Shown here: in pieces, positions 32,843 to 41,903 of the stretch
Layout of the letters: the number at the start of each line of letters is the position of its first letter
Numbering within the stretch: the first letter of the stretch is position 1
Source: DASWOJ01 sp964242415
Lineage (GTDB): Bacteria > Pseudomonadota > Alphaproteobacteria > Acetobacterales > Acetobacteraceae
Reading direction: 5' to 3'
NCBI GenBank assembly: GCA_964242415.1
Contig: CAXTAT010000020.1
Location: forward strand, 37,971-101,970
Length of the DNA: 64,000 nt
The notes under the pieces: model-generated
Databases searched by the model: none
What the model was told of the DNA's origin: nothing
What the model saw: only the letters and a program-made list of their open reading frames with translations
Position numbers and translations under genes: made by a program

Positions 32843-34306
32843 ATGAACAAGGCGCTTGATGTCAAGATCACGGACATGAAGGAGCGCTACACCTCTGGCG
32901 TGCTGAAGTACCGCCAGATGGGCTACTGGGAACCGGACTACGAGCCGAAGGACACCGACATCCTGGCCGTGTTCCGCCTGACCCCGCAGGACGGCGTCGA
33001 TCCCGAGGAGGCCGCCGCTGCGGTCGCCGGGGAAAGCAGCACCGCCACCTGGACCGTCGTGTGGACCGACCGGCTGACCGACAGCGAGTACTACCGCGCC
33101 AAGGCCTACAAGGTGGAGCGCGTGCCGGGGTCGCCCGACCAGTGGTTCGCCTACATCGCCTACGACCTCGACCTGTTCGAGGAAGGCTCGATCAGCAACC
33201 TTACCGCCTCCATCATCGGCAACGTCTTCGGCTTCAAGCCCTTGAAGGCGCTGCGGCTGGAGGACATGCGGATCTCGCCGCACTACCTGAAGACGTTCCA
33301 GGGCCCGGCGACCGGCATCGTGGTCGAGCGCGAGCGGATGAACATCTATGGCCGCCCGATGCTGGGCGCGACGATGAAGCCCAAGCTCGGCCTGTCCGGC
33401 CGCAACTACGGCCGCGTGGTGTATGAGGCGCTGAAGGGCGGCCTCGACTTCACCAAGGACGACGAGAACATCAACTCGCAGCCGTTCATGCACTGGCGGG
33501 ACCGGTTCCTCTACTGCATGGAGGGCGTGAACAAGGCGCAGGCCGAGACGGGCGAGGTCAAGGGCACCTACCTCAACGTCACCGCCGGCACGATGGAGGA
33601 CATGTACGAGCGCGCGGAGTTCGCCCGCGACCTCGGCAGCATCATCATCATGATCGACCTGGTGATCGGCTACACCGCCATCCAGTCGATGGCGAAGTGG
33701 GCGCGCAAGAACGACATGATCCTGCACCTGCACCGCGCCGGGCACAGCACCTACACCCGGCAGAAGAACCATGGCGTGTCGTTCCGCGTGATCGCCAAGT
33801 GGATGCGCATGGCGGGCGTGGACCACATCCACGCCGGCACCGTGGTCGGAAAGCTGGAGGGCGACCCGAACGTGGTGCGCGGCATCTACGACACCTGCCG
33901 CGAGATCTACGTGCCGAAGAACCCGCAGCACGGCATCTTCTTCGACCAGCCGTGGGCGAGCCTGAAGAAGATGATGCCGGTGGCGTCGGGCGGCATCCAC
34001 GCCGGGCAGATGCACCAGTTGCTGCACTACCTGCAGGACGACGTGGTGCTGCAGTTCGGCGGCGGCACCATCGGGCACCCCATGGGCATCCAGGCCGGCG
34101 CCATCGCCAACCGCGTCGCCTTGGAGGCCATGGTGAAGGCGCGCAACGAGGGCAAGGACATCTGGAACGAGGGGCCGGAAATCCTGACCGCCGCCGCCCG
34201 CTGGTGCCAGCCGCTGCGCGCGGCCTTGGATACCTGGAAGGATGTCAGCTTCAACTATGCATCGACGGACTCGGTCGATGTGCTGCCCACCCCCACGGCA
34301 TCGTAA
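32843..34306 (+). CDS. cbbL: RubisCO large subunit, form I red type
   Basis: 487 residues. The activating lysine is K205 in GLDFTKDDENINSQP, active-site K179/K181 are in MKPKLGLS, and loop 6 is in GTVVGKLEGD. The extended N-terminus and partner CbbX mark the red-like (IC/ID) lineage. It carboxylates ribulose-1,5-bisphosphate. The start at 32843 follows GGAGG; the frame is open for 33 more codons into the control region. Confidence 0.97.
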   Translation: MNKALDVKITDMKERYTSGVLKYRQMGYWEPDYEPKDTDILAVFRLTPQDGVDPEEAAAAVAGESSTATWTVVWTDRLTDSEYYRAKAYKVERVPGSPDQWFAYIAYDLDLFEEGSISNLTASIIGNVFGFKPLKALRLEDMRISPHYLKTFQGPATGIVVERERMNIYGRPMLGATMKPKLGLSGRNYGRVVYEALKGGLDFTKDDENINSQPFMHWRDRFLYCMEGVNKAQAETGEVKGTYLNVTAGTMEDMYERAEFARDLGSIIIMIDLVIGYTAIQSMAKWARKNDMILHLHRAGHSTYTRQKNHGVSFRVIAKWMRMAGVDHIHAGTVVGKLEGDPNVVRGIYDTCREIYVPKNPQHGIFFDQPWASLKKMMPVASGGIHAGQMHQLLHYLQDDVVLQFGGGTIGHPMGIQAGAIANRVALEAMVKARNEGKDIWNEGPEILTAAARWCQPLRAALDTWKDVSFNYASTDSVDVLPTPTAS

Positions 34307-34318
34307 GGAGACCCACAG

Positions 34319-34741
34319 ATGAAAGTCACCCAAGGCCAGTTCTCCTTCCTGCCGGACCTGACGAACGAGGAGATTTCCCAGCAGATCCAGTATGCGCTCG
34401 GCCAGGGCTGGTCCCTGGCCGTCGAGCACACCGACGATCCGCACCCGCGCAACTACTACTGGTCGATGTGGGGCACGCCGATGTTCGACCTGCACGACGC
34501 GGCCGGCGTGATGCTGGAGCTGAAGGCGTGCCGGGAGGCGAACCCGCAGGACTACGTCAAGGTCCTGGCGTTCGACAGCCGCAAGGGCTTCGAGACGATC
34601 CGCATGTCCTTCATGGTGCAGCGTCCGGCGCACGAGCCGGGCTTCGAGCTGGTGCGGCAGGAAGGGCCGGGGCGGACCATGCGCTACACCCTGCGGAGCT
34701 ACGCCACGTCCAAACCCTCCGGCGAACGCTACCTGCCGTGA
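34319..34741 (+). CDS. cbbS: RubisCO small subunit, red type
   Basis: 140 residues with the red-type N-terminus (MKVTQGQFSFLPDLTNEEI) and the long C-terminal extension ending SGERYLP, which forms the beta-hairpin lining the central pore. The gene lies 12 bases after cbbL. Its stop overlaps the next start (GTGA). Confidence 0.97.
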   Translation: MKVTQGQFSFLPDLTNEEISQQIQYALGQGWSLAVEHTDDPHPRNYYWSMWGTPMFDLHDAAGVMLELKACREANPQDYVKVLAFDSRKGFETIRMSFMVQRPAHEPGFELVRQEGPGRTMRYTLRSYATSKPSGERYLP

Positions 34742-35457
34742 CGGGCTACCTGATCGCCCCGAGCATCCTCTCGGCTGACTTCGCCCGGTTGGGCGAGGAG
34801 GTCGGGCGGCTGCAGGCGGGCGGGGCGGACCTGATCCACTTCGATGTGATGGACAACCGCTACGTGCCCAACCTGACCATCGGCCCCTTGGTGTGCCAGG
34901 CGATCCGGCCGCATGTGGACCTGCCGATTGACGTGCATCTGATGGTGACGCCGGTGGACGAGTTGGCGGTGATGTTCGCCAAGGCCGGGGCGAACATCAT
35001 CAGCTTCCACCCGGAGGCGTCGGGGCATGTGGACCGTACGCTGTCGCTGATCCGCGACCATGGCTGCCGGGCCGGGCTGGCGATCAACCCGGCGACGCCG
35101 CTGGACTGCCTGGATCACGTCATGGACCGGCTGGATCTGGTGTGCGTCATGTCGGTCAACCCCGGCTTCGGCGGGCAGAGCTTCATCCCGCACGCCCTGC
35201 AGAAGATCGCCGCCATCCGCCGCCGCATCGACGCGCATGTGGCGGCAGGCGGACAGCCGATCCTGCTGGAGGTTGATGGCGGGGTGAAGGTGTCGAATAT
35301 CCGCGCGGTGGCGGACGCGGGGGCGGACACCTTCGTGTCCGGGTCCGGCATCTTCGGGGCGCGGGATGCCGACGGCGGCTACCATGGCGTCATCGAGGCG
35401 ATGCGCCGTGAACTGGGTCCACTGCAACAGGCCCAACAGAGGGATCGCGCGGCATGA
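34738..35457 (+). CDS. cbbE: Ribulose-phosphate 3-epimerase
   Basis: A 239-residue TIM-barrel epimerase. Motifs are APSILSADFARLG, HFDVMDNRYVPNLTIG, DVHLMVTP, VMSVNPGFGGQ and LLEVDGG. It interconverts ribulose-5-phosphate and xylulose-5-phosphate in regeneration. It starts at a GTG overlapping the cbbS stop and is coupled to cbbX by ATGA. Confidence 0.96.
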   Translation: MTGYLIAPSILSADFARLGEEVGRLQAGGADLIHFDVMDNRYVPNLTIGPLVCQAIRPHVDLPIDVHLMVTPVDELAVMFAKAGANIISFHPEASGHVDRTLSLIRDHGCRAGLAINPATPLDCLDHVMDRLDLVCVMSVNPGFGGQSFIPHALQKIAAIRRRIDAHVAAGGQPILLEVDGGVKVSNIRAVADAGADTFVSGSGIFGARDADGGYHGVIEAMRRELGPLQQAQQRDRAA

Positions 35458-36356
35458 GCGCAGCACTCGAACTGCCCACCCAACAAGACGACCGCCGGGT
35501 TGACCTGAATGCCCTGTATGCCGAGAGCAACATCGGCGAGGTGATCGGCCAACTGGACCGGGACCTCGTGGGACTGCTGCCGGTGAAGACCCGCATCCGC
35601 GAGGTCGCGGCGCTGTTGCTGGTCGAGAGCGCCCGCCGCGGCCTGGGCATCCAGGCGGAGCCGCCGCCGCTGCACATGAGCTTCACCGGCAATCCCGGCA
35701 CGGGGAAGACCACCGTGGCCCGGCGCATGGCGGACGTGCTGCACCGCCTGAAGTACATCCGCCGCAACCATGTCGTCACCGTGTCGCGCGACGACTTGGT
35801 GGGCCAGTACATCGGCCACACCGCGCCCAAGACCAAGGAAATCCTCAAGAAGGCGATGGGCGGCGTGCTGTTCATCGACGAGGCATACTACCTGTATCGC
35901 CCGGAGAACGAGCGGGACTATGGGCAGGAGGCCATCGAAATCCTGCTGCAGGTGATGGAGGACAACCGGGACGACCTCGTGGTGATCCTCGCGGGCTACA
36001 AGGACCGCATGGACACGTTCTTTCGCAGCAATCCCGGCATGTCGTCGCGCATCGCCCACCACATCGACTTCCCCGACTACTCCGCCGGGGAGCTGCTGCG
36101 GATCGCCGAGCTGATGGCGACGTCGATGCAATACCGGTTCGACGACGAGGGCCGGGCGGCAATGGAGGAGTATGTCACGCTGCGGATGGCGCAGCCGCGC
36201 TTTTCCAACGCGCGCAGCATCCGCAACGGCATTGACCGGGCGCGGCTGCGGATGGCCAACCGGCTGTTTGCCGGGCGCGACCAGTTGCTGGACCGGACGG
36301 CGCTGGAAACGATCACCGCGGAGGACATCCGAGCCAGCCGAGTATTCCAGCAATAA
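35454..36356 (+). CDS. cbbX: CbbX, red-type RubisCO activase (AAA+)
   Basis: 300 residues. Walker A GNPGTGKTT (79-87), Walker B GVLFIDEAYYL, pore loop near YIGHTAPKT, and arginine-finger region SNARSIRNGIDRARLR. It pulls the large-subunit C-terminus to remove inhibitory sugar phosphates. ATGA overlap with cbbE. Confidence 0.97.
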   Translation: MSAALELPTQQDDRRVDLNALYAESNIGEVIGQLDRDLVGLLPVKTRIREVAALLLVESARRGLGIQAEPPPLHMSFTGNPGTGKTTVARRMADVLHRLKYIRRNHVVTVSRDDLVGQYIGHTAPKTKEILKKAMGGVLFIDEAYYLYRPENERDYGQEAIEILLQVMEDNRDDLVVILAGYKDRMDTFFRSNPGMSSRIAHHIDFPDYSAGELLRIAELMATSMQYRFDDEGRAAMEEYVTLRMAQPRFSNARSIRNGIDRARLRMANRLFAGRDQLLDRTALETITAEDIRASRVFQQ

Positions 36357-36373
36357 CGCCGCTGCTCTGCTCC

Positions 36374-36527
36374 GCTCCCTCTCCCTCCGGGAGAGGGCCG
36401 GGGTGAGGGGGTCTTGGTTGCGGAACGGAGCGCACGGGTCAAACGGGACAGAAGCTTATGGTGGGCAACGCCTGCTCTAGCGGACAGACTCCCTCACCCC
36501 GGCCCTCTCCCGGGGGGAGAGGGAGCA
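36374..36527. repeat. Paired inverted-repeat element (copy 3), inside the cbb gene row
   Basis: Arms at about 36374-36411 and 36489-36527. Unlike the other pairs this one lies between codirectional genes, cbbX and cbbF. It may lower or split transcription of the second half of the operon. The spacer differs from copies 1 and 2 but shares GGGGGTCTT next to the left arm with copy 4. Confidence 0.8.
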
Positions 36528-36578
36528 GCCAGAGGACAAGAACGCCAGCCACAAGGCTGCACCGATAGGGGACGACCA

Positions 36579-37655
36579 ATGCCATACCGCCGCACGACGC
36601 TGTCGAAGTTCATCATCGAGGACCAGCGCCGGGCCGGATCGCCGGACCCTGACCTGACCTCCTTGCTAAACGACATCCAAACCGCCTGCAAGCTGATCGC
36701 CGTCGCCGCCTCCCGCGGGCGCATCCACCCGCCCGACGCCGGCCAGCTCGCCATCAACGTGCAGGGCGAGCAGCAGCAGCCGCTCGACGTGGCGGCCAAC
36801 AACATCATGGTCGGCACCTGTGAGTGGGGCGGCCAACTCGCCGGCATGGTGTCCGAGGAGATGGAGCAGCCCCACCCCATCCCCGGCCACTACCCCAGGG
36901 GCCGCCTGCTGCTGGTGTTCGACCCCCTCGACGGCTCGTCCAACATCGACATCAACATGCCCGTCGGCACCATCTTCTCCGTCCTGCGCTGCCCCGAGGG
37001 CGTCGCCGAACCCACTGCCGCCGACTTCCTGCAGCCCGGCACCACCCAGGTCGCCGCGGGCTATGCCATCTACGGCCCGACCGCCATGATGGTGCTGACG
37101 GTCGGCGACGGCGTGCACGGCTTCACCCTGGACCGCGAGATCGGCGCCTTCGTCCTCACCCACCCCGGCATGGCCATCCCGCCCGACAGCCGCGAGTTCG
37201 CCGTCAACGTCAGCAACGAGCGCTTCTGGGAACCCCCGGTCCGCCGCTACGTGGACGAATGCCTGGAGGGCGCCGAAGGCCCGCGCGGCGCCGACTTCAA
37301 CATGCGCTGGATCGCGTCGATGGTCGCCGAGGTCCACCGCATCCTGATCCGCGGCGGCCTGTTCATGTATCCCCAGGACACCAAGGACCCCGGCAAGCCC
37401 GGCCGCCTGCGCCTGCTGTACGAGGCGAACCCAATGGCCATGATCGTCGAGCAGGCCGGCGGCGCCGCCTCCACCGGGCGGGGGCGCATCCTGGACGTGC
37501 AGCCCACCGGCATCCATCAGCGCGTGCCGGTGATCCTGGGATCGCGCAACGAGGTCGAGCGCCTGGCCCGCTACCACGGCGAGTACGACCGCGGAGAGGA
37601 CGAGACGTTCGCCGCCCCGCTGTTCAATGCCCGCTCCTTGTTCCGGACCGCCTGA
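36579..37655 (+). CDS. cbbF: Fructose-1,6-bisphosphatase class I
   Basis: 358 residues. The metal/phosphate motif is FDPLDGSSNIDINMPVGTIF, with GGLFMYPQD and YEANPMAMIVEQAGG later. It makes fructose-6-phosphate (and possibly sedoheptulose-7-phosphate) in RubP regeneration. It begins 52 bases after the repeat pair, with TAGGGGA before the ATG. Confidence 0.96.
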   Translation: MPYRRTTLSKFIIEDQRRAGSPDPDLTSLLNDIQTACKLIAVAASRGRIHPPDAGQLAINVQGEQQQPLDVAANNIMVGTCEWGGQLAGMVSEEMEQPHPIPGHYPRGRLLLVFDPLDGSSNIDINMPVGTIFSVLRCPEGVAEPTAADFLQPGTTQVAAGYAIYGPTAMMVLTVGDGVHGFTLDREIGAFVLTHPGMAIPPDSREFAVNVSNERFWEPPVRRYVDECLEGAEGPRGADFNMRWIASMVAEVHRILIRGGLFMYPQDTKDPGKPGRLRLLYEANPMAMIVEQAGGAASTGRGRILDVQPTGIHQRVPVILGSRNEVERLARYHGEYDRGEDETFAAPLFNARSLFRTA

Positions 37656-37658
37656 GCC

Positions 37659-38531
37659 ATGTCGCAAAAGCATCCGGTCATCGCCATCACCGGGTCATCC
37701 GGCGCCGGCACCACCACCGTCACGACGACGTTCGCGCAGATCTTCCGCCGCGAGGGCGTCAACGCCGCCATCATCGAGGGCGACGCCTTCCACCGCTACG
37801 ACCGCCTGGCGATGCGCGAGAAGCTGAAGCATGCCAACGGCGGCGGCCAGGTGCTGAGCCACTTCGGACCCGACTCCAACCTGTTCAACGAACTGGAGGC
37901 GCTGTTCCGCAGCTATGGCCAGCACGGGGTCGGTATGACGCGGAAGTACCTGCACGACGCCGAGGAGGCCGCGCCCTATTGCCAGGACCCCGGCACCTTC
38001 ACCGCCTGGTCAGAGCTGCCCGCCGGCACCGACGTGCTGTTCTACGAGGGCCTGCACGGCGCCGTCGTGACGCCGGAGATCAACATCGCGCAGCATGTGG
38101 ACCTGCTGGTCGGCGTGGTGCCGATCATCAACTTGGAGTGGATACAGAAGCTGCACCGCGACAAGAAGGTGCGCGGCTACTCGCAGGAGGCGGTGGTGGA
38201 CACCATCCTGCGCCGGATGCCGGACTACGTGAACTACATCTGCCCGCAGTTCTCCGAAACCCACGTCAATTTCCAGCGGGTCCCCACGGTCGATACCAGC
38301 AACCCCTTCACCGCCCGCGACGTGCCGAACGCCGATGAGAGCATGCTGGTCATCCGCTTCCGCAACCCCAAGGGCATCGACATGCCGTACCTGCTGTCGA
38401 TGCTGCACGGCAGCTTCATGTCGCGCGCCAACACCATCGTCTGCCCCGGCGGCAAGATGCCGCTGGCGATGCAGTTGATCTTCACCCCGATGATCCTGCA
38501 GCTCGTAAGCCGCAAGAAGCGGTCGGCCTGA
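37659..38531 (+). CDS. cbbP: Phosphoribulokinase
   Basis: 290 residues, the octameric bacterial type. Walker A-like GSSGAGTTTV, EGDAFHRYDR, and FYEGLHGAVV. It makes ribulose-1,5-bisphosphate. Three bases separate it from cbbF. Confidence 0.97.
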   Translation: MSQKHPVIAITGSSGAGTTTVTTTFAQIFRREGVNAAIIEGDAFHRYDRLAMREKLKHANGGGQVLSHFGPDSNLFNELEALFRSYGQHGVGMTRKYLHDAEEAAPYCQDPGTFTAWSELPAGTDVLFYEGLHGAVVTPEINIAQHVDLLVGVVPIINLEWIQKLHRDKKVRGYSQEAVVDTILRRMPDYVNYICPQFSETHVNFQRVPTVDTSNPFTARDVPNADESMLVIRFRNPKGIDMPYLLSMLHGSFMSRANTIVCPGGKMPLAMQLIFTPMILQLVSRKKRSA

Positions 38532-38545
38532 CCCCGTGACAGACC

Positions 38546-38651
38546 GTTATTGCGAGGGGCGCAGCGACGTGGCAATCCAGCGGCCGCCGTGGCCGCCATT
38601 GCGTTAGCGGCCCTGGATTGCCGCGCCGCACGCTGCGGCTCGCAACGACGG
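38546..38651. repeat. GTCATTGCGAGC-type element (copy B)
   Basis: Termini CGTTATTGCGAG and CTCGCAACGACG are imperfectly inverted. Inner arms GGCAATCCAG and CTGGATTGCC (38571-38580; 38613-38622) are perfect. It sits between cbbP and cbbA, occupying nearly the whole gap. Confidence 0.75.
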
Positions 38652-38686
38652 CTCCCCATCACCTGCCCGACCCAGAAGGACCCCCC

Positions 38687-39751
38687 ATGGCACTCGTCTC
38701 GATGCGGCAACTGCTCGACCACGCCGCGGAGCACAGCTACGGCATCCCCGCCTTCAACGTGAACAACATGGAGCAGGTCCGCGCCGTCATGGAGGCCGCC
38801 GACGCCGTGGACAGCCCCGTCATCCTGCAGGGATCGGCCGGCGCCCGCAAATATGCCGGAGAGGCCTTTCTGCGCCACCTGATCGACGCCGCCGTCGAAA
38901 GCTGGCCGCACATCCCCGTCGTCATGCACCAGGACCACGGCGGCAGCCCCGGCGTTTGCCAGCGCAGCATCCGCAGCGGCTTCACCAGCGTGATGATGGA
39001 CGGCTCGCTGCAGGAGGACATGAAGACACCCGCCGACTACGACTACAACGTCGGCACCACCCGCCGCGTTGTGGAGATGGCGCACGCGGTCGGCGTCTCC
39101 GTCGAGGGCGAGCTGGGCGTGCTGGGGTCGCTGGAAACCGGGGAGGCCGGCGAGGAGGACGGCTCCGGCGCCGAGGGCAAGCTGTCGCACGACCAGTTGC
39201 TCACCGACCCCGAGCAGGCGGCGGACTTCGTGCGCGACACCGGGGTGGATGCGCTGGCCATCGCCATCGGCACCAGCCACGGCGCCTACAAGTTCAGCCG
39301 CAAGCCCACGGGCGACATCCTGGCCATCGGGCGCATCAAGGAAATCCACGCCCGCATCCCGACGACGCACCTGGTGATGCACGGCTCCAGCTCGGTGCCG
39401 CAGGAGTGGCTGGCGGTGATCCGCGAGTTCGGCGGCGACATCAAGGAAACCTACGGCGTCCCGGTCGAGGAGATCCAGGAAGGCATCAAGCATGGCGTCC
39501 GCAAGATCAACATCGACACCGACATCCGCCTGGCGATGACCGGGGCGATGCGCCGGCTGATGGCGCAGAAGCCGGAGGAGTTCGACCCGCGCAAGTTCTT
39601 CGCCGCTGCGACCAAGGCGGCGACCGACCTGTGCCGGGCGCGGTTCGAGCAGTTCGGCTGCGCCGGCCATGCGTCGCGCATCAAGCCGGTGACGCTGGAC
39701 CGGATGACGGAGATGTATGCCAAGGGGGCGTTGAACCAGGTGGTGCACTGA
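38687..39751 (+). CDS. cbbA: Fructose-bisphosphate aldolase class II, Calvin type
   Basis: 354 residues. Zinc-ligand motifs are VVMHQDHGG, GVSVEGELGVLGS and HLVMHGSSSVP, with GIKHGVRKINIDTDIR near the phosphate site. AGAAGGA precedes the ATG by 6 bases. It is the last cbb gene on the + strand. No transketolase, phosphoglycerate kinase or GAPDH is in the window. Confidence 0.96.
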   Translation: MALVSMRQLLDHAAEHSYGIPAFNVNNMEQVRAVMEAADAVDSPVILQGSAGARKYAGEAFLRHLIDAAVESWPHIPVVMHQDHGGSPGVCQRSIRSGFTSVMMDGSLQEDMKTPADYDYNVGTTRRVVEMAHAVGVSVEGELGVLGSLETGEAGEEDGSGAEGKLSHDQLLTDPEQAADFVRDTGVDALAIAIGTSHGAYKFSRKPTGDILAIGRIKEIHARIPTTHLVMHGSSSVPQEWLAVIREFGGDIKETYGVPVEEIQEGIKHGVRKINIDTDIRLAMTGAMRRLMAQKPEEFDPRKFFAAATKAATDLCRARFEQFGCAGHASRIKPVTLDRMTEMYAKGALNQVVH

Positions 39752-39799
39752 CCCGCGCACGGCTGCCGCAGGGCTGACGGCGCCAGGGGCGCTGCACTC

Positions 39800-40465
39800 T
39801 CAACGTGCGGCGATGATCCGGTCCGCCAGTGCCGGCAGCTCTGCGAAGCTCGCCGCGACGGCTGTCGCGCCGGCTGACATCGCGGCAGGTCCGTAGCCCC
39901 ATCCCGCGAAGATGCACGGCAGGCCGGCGCCGGCCGCTGCCTGCACATCGTTGCGGTGGTCGCCGACCATGATCGCCGCCTCCGGCGTGCCACCGGCGGC
40001 GGCCAAGGTCATCAGCAGGTGCGCCGGGTCGGGCTTGCGGGTGGGGAAGCTGTCGCCGCCGCCGACCGCGGCGAGCCAGGACAGCAGGTTCAGCGCCTCA
40101 AGCAGGGCATGGGTCGCGGCGGCCGGCTTGTTGGTGCAGACGGCGAACTGCCATCCCTGGTCCCGCAGCGTGCCGAGCGCCTCGATGGCGCCGGGGAAGG
40201 GCCTGGTCTCGACGGCGGCGTGGGCGGTGTAGTCGGCCAGGAACGCCACGAATGCCGCCTCATCGAATGGCACGTTGCGGGCGGCGCAGGCGCGTTCCAC
40301 CAGGACACGCGCGCCGTCGCCGACCATCAGCGCGGTTTCCGGCAAGGTGAACGGCGCGATGCCGCGCTGCCCCGCCATTCGGTTGAGGGCCGCAGCAAGG
40401 TCCGGCACGGAATCGACAAGGGTGCCATCCAGGTCAAGAAGAAGCGTCCGCAGCATCCGGTTCAT
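39800..40465 (-). CDS. cbbZ: Phosphoglycolate phosphatase
   Basis: A 221-residue HAD phosphatase. Motif I LLLDLDGTLVDSVPDL, then VCTNKPAA, and RKPDPAHL with MVGDHRNDV. It removes 2-phosphoglycolate from the oxygenase side reaction. It converges with cbbA. The start is ATG at 40465, with another ATG 9 bases on. Confidence 0.93.
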   Translation of the reverse strand: MNRMLRTLLLDLDGTLVDSVPDLAAALNRMAGQRGIAPFTLPETALMVGDGARVLVERACAARNVPFDEAAFVAFLADYTAHAAVETRPFPGAIEALGTLRDQGWQFAVCTNKPAAATHALLEALNLLSWLAAVGGGDSFPTRKPDPAHLLMTLAAAGGTPEAAIMVGDHRNDVQAAAGAGLPCIFAGWGYGPAAMSAGATAVAASFAELPALADRIIAAR

Positions 40466-40745
40466 CCTTGCAAGGGCTACTCTGCCAACGGGGCAGGGAT
40501 GTGAATGGGCGCGGCGCAGTTTGTCCAGCAGCTAAAAGGCAGCCCAGCGGTTGATAGCCTGCACATGGGCGAAGGCCGGACGTCGGGGCCACACTCGTCG
40601 GGTGCAACACAAGCGGGTTATAGCATAGCCCCCGGAACCAGAATGGATCGACCGGTGCGTGAGGGCGGATTGGGAACGGCGATACTTGGATCACAGTGCC
40701 GCCGCACCCACAACTTCGGGACATCGCCGATCAAAGGAGAACAGG
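40466..40745. other. Intergenic region without recognised gene
   Basis: 280 bases upstream of cbbZ (- strand) and of a small + strand gene; presumably holds both promoters. I find no clear boxes. Short frames here have no support. Confidence 0.5.
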
Positions 40746-40871
40746 TTGAAGGTCTTTCTTAGCTCCGTCGCAGCCCTGGTCATCATCGCCGCCGTATCGC
40801 AGTTCGTGCTGACCCACTTCGTGGGGGAGAGTTCGGAGCAAGCCTACTCCACCCCCTCGACCCGGCCCTGA
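40746..40871 (+). CDS. 41-residue single-span membrane protein with TTG start
   Basis: Starts TTG-AAG-GTC, read M-K-V-F-L-S-S-V. AAAGGAG lies about 6 bases upstream, which decides the start. Residues 4-22 form one membrane helix (FLSSVAALVIIAAVSQFVL). The short outer tail SSEQAYSTPSTRP is rich in Ser/Thr. Small proteins of this pattern occur in alphaproteobacteria with unknown role. It converges on the formate dehydrogenase cytochrome subunit, four bases from its stop. Confidence 0.7.
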   Translation: MKVFLSSVAALVIIAAVSQFVLTHFVGESSEQAYSTPSTRP

Positions 40872-40875
40872 CCGC

Positions 40876-41898
40876 TTATTCCGCCGGGTGCGGCAACGCC
40901 GTCGGCCCGGCGGTGCCCGCCTGCTGCTTCGCATCCTCCTCCGCCAGCCACAGCGCATGGTGCTCGGCCGCCCAGTTGCGGTCCACCCGGCCCGTGGTCA
41001 TCGCCTGCAACGACCCCTGGACGCCAATGGACCCCAGGTAGATGTGCCCGATGATAACCGCCATCATCAGCGCGGCAATCACCGAATGCACCACCTGCAT
41101 AAGCTGCATGCCCTCGATGCCGAAAAAGTAGAACGGCACCAGCAGCAGGACGCCGGTCAACGAGATGCCAGCCCCGCCAAACACCGCGATCCAGTAGATC
41201 ATCTTCTGCCCGGCGTTGAACTTCCGCGCCGGCGGGTGCGGGCCGCCGAACATGCCGCCCGCCGCCTTGATCCACTCCAGGTCCAGCTTGGTCGGCAGGT
41301 TCACCGTCAGCCACTGCACCGCCATCACCGCCAGCCCGGCCATGAAGGCAAACCCGACCGAGTTGTGCGACAGCTTCGCTAGCGCGGTGAAGCTGGCATA
41401 GGTGTTGTCACCCAGGATCGGCTCCAGCAGCCAGCGCCCGAACACCAGGTTCAGCCCAGTCAGCGACAGCCAGACGAACGACGCCGACGTCAGCCAATGG
41501 ATGAACCGCTCGAACTTGGTGAACCGCTGGATGGTGCGGCCCTGCGGGTCCTTCTTGTAGCGCATCGGCCCGGCGATGAAGTAAAGCGCGGCCATGGCGG
41601 CAATCGCGATGCCGAGCAGCGCCCCATCGACCAGCGGCTGCACCCGGGTGCGGAAGCTGCGGAACTCCCGGCCCTCCGGCTGGATCAGCACGCCGGCCTT
41701 GGCGTCGGGGATGTGGACGAAGCCGCTGATCTGCCCAGGCGGCAGGTCGCGCTGCTGCTCCAGCTTTTGTTCCAGCGCGGCGCGGTCCTTGTTCGGGAAG
41801 TTCTGCGGCAGCAGCTCCGCGACCGCCGGGGTGGACACGCTGGCGAAGGCGAGGGCGGCGAAGCCAAGGACCAGGGCAATCCGGGAATGGCGCATCAT
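40876..41898 (-). CDS. Formate dehydrogenase gamma subunit, cytochrome b556-like
   Basis: 340 residues. A signal peptide (VSTPAVA-ELLP) and periplasmic region precede four or more membrane helices with haem-ligand histidines (RFIHWLTSASF, LSHNSVGF, VVHSVIAAL, IIGHIYLG), as in FdoI/FdnI. It passes electrons from the Fe-S subunit to quinone. Start at ATG-ATG 41898/41895; a longer frame upstream overlaps the beta gene. Confidence 0.93.
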   Translation of the reverse strand: MMRHSRIALVLGFAALAFASVSTPAVAELLPQNFPNKDRAALEQKLEQQRDLPPGQISGFVHIPDAKAGVLIQPEGREFRSFRTRVQPLVDGALLGIAIAAMAALYFIAGPMRYKKDPQGRTIQRFTKFERFIHWLTSASFVWLSLTGLNLVFGRWLLEPILGDNTYASFTALAKLSHNSVGFAFMAGLAVMAVQWLTVNLPTKLDLEWIKAAGGMFGGPHPPARKFNAGQKMIYWIAVFGGAGISLTGVLLLVPFYFFGIEGMQLMQVVHSVIAALMMAVIIGHIYLGSIGVQGSLQAMTTGRVDRNWAAEHHALWLAEEDAKQQAGTAGPTALPHPAE

Positions 41899-41903
41899 GT
41901 GCC

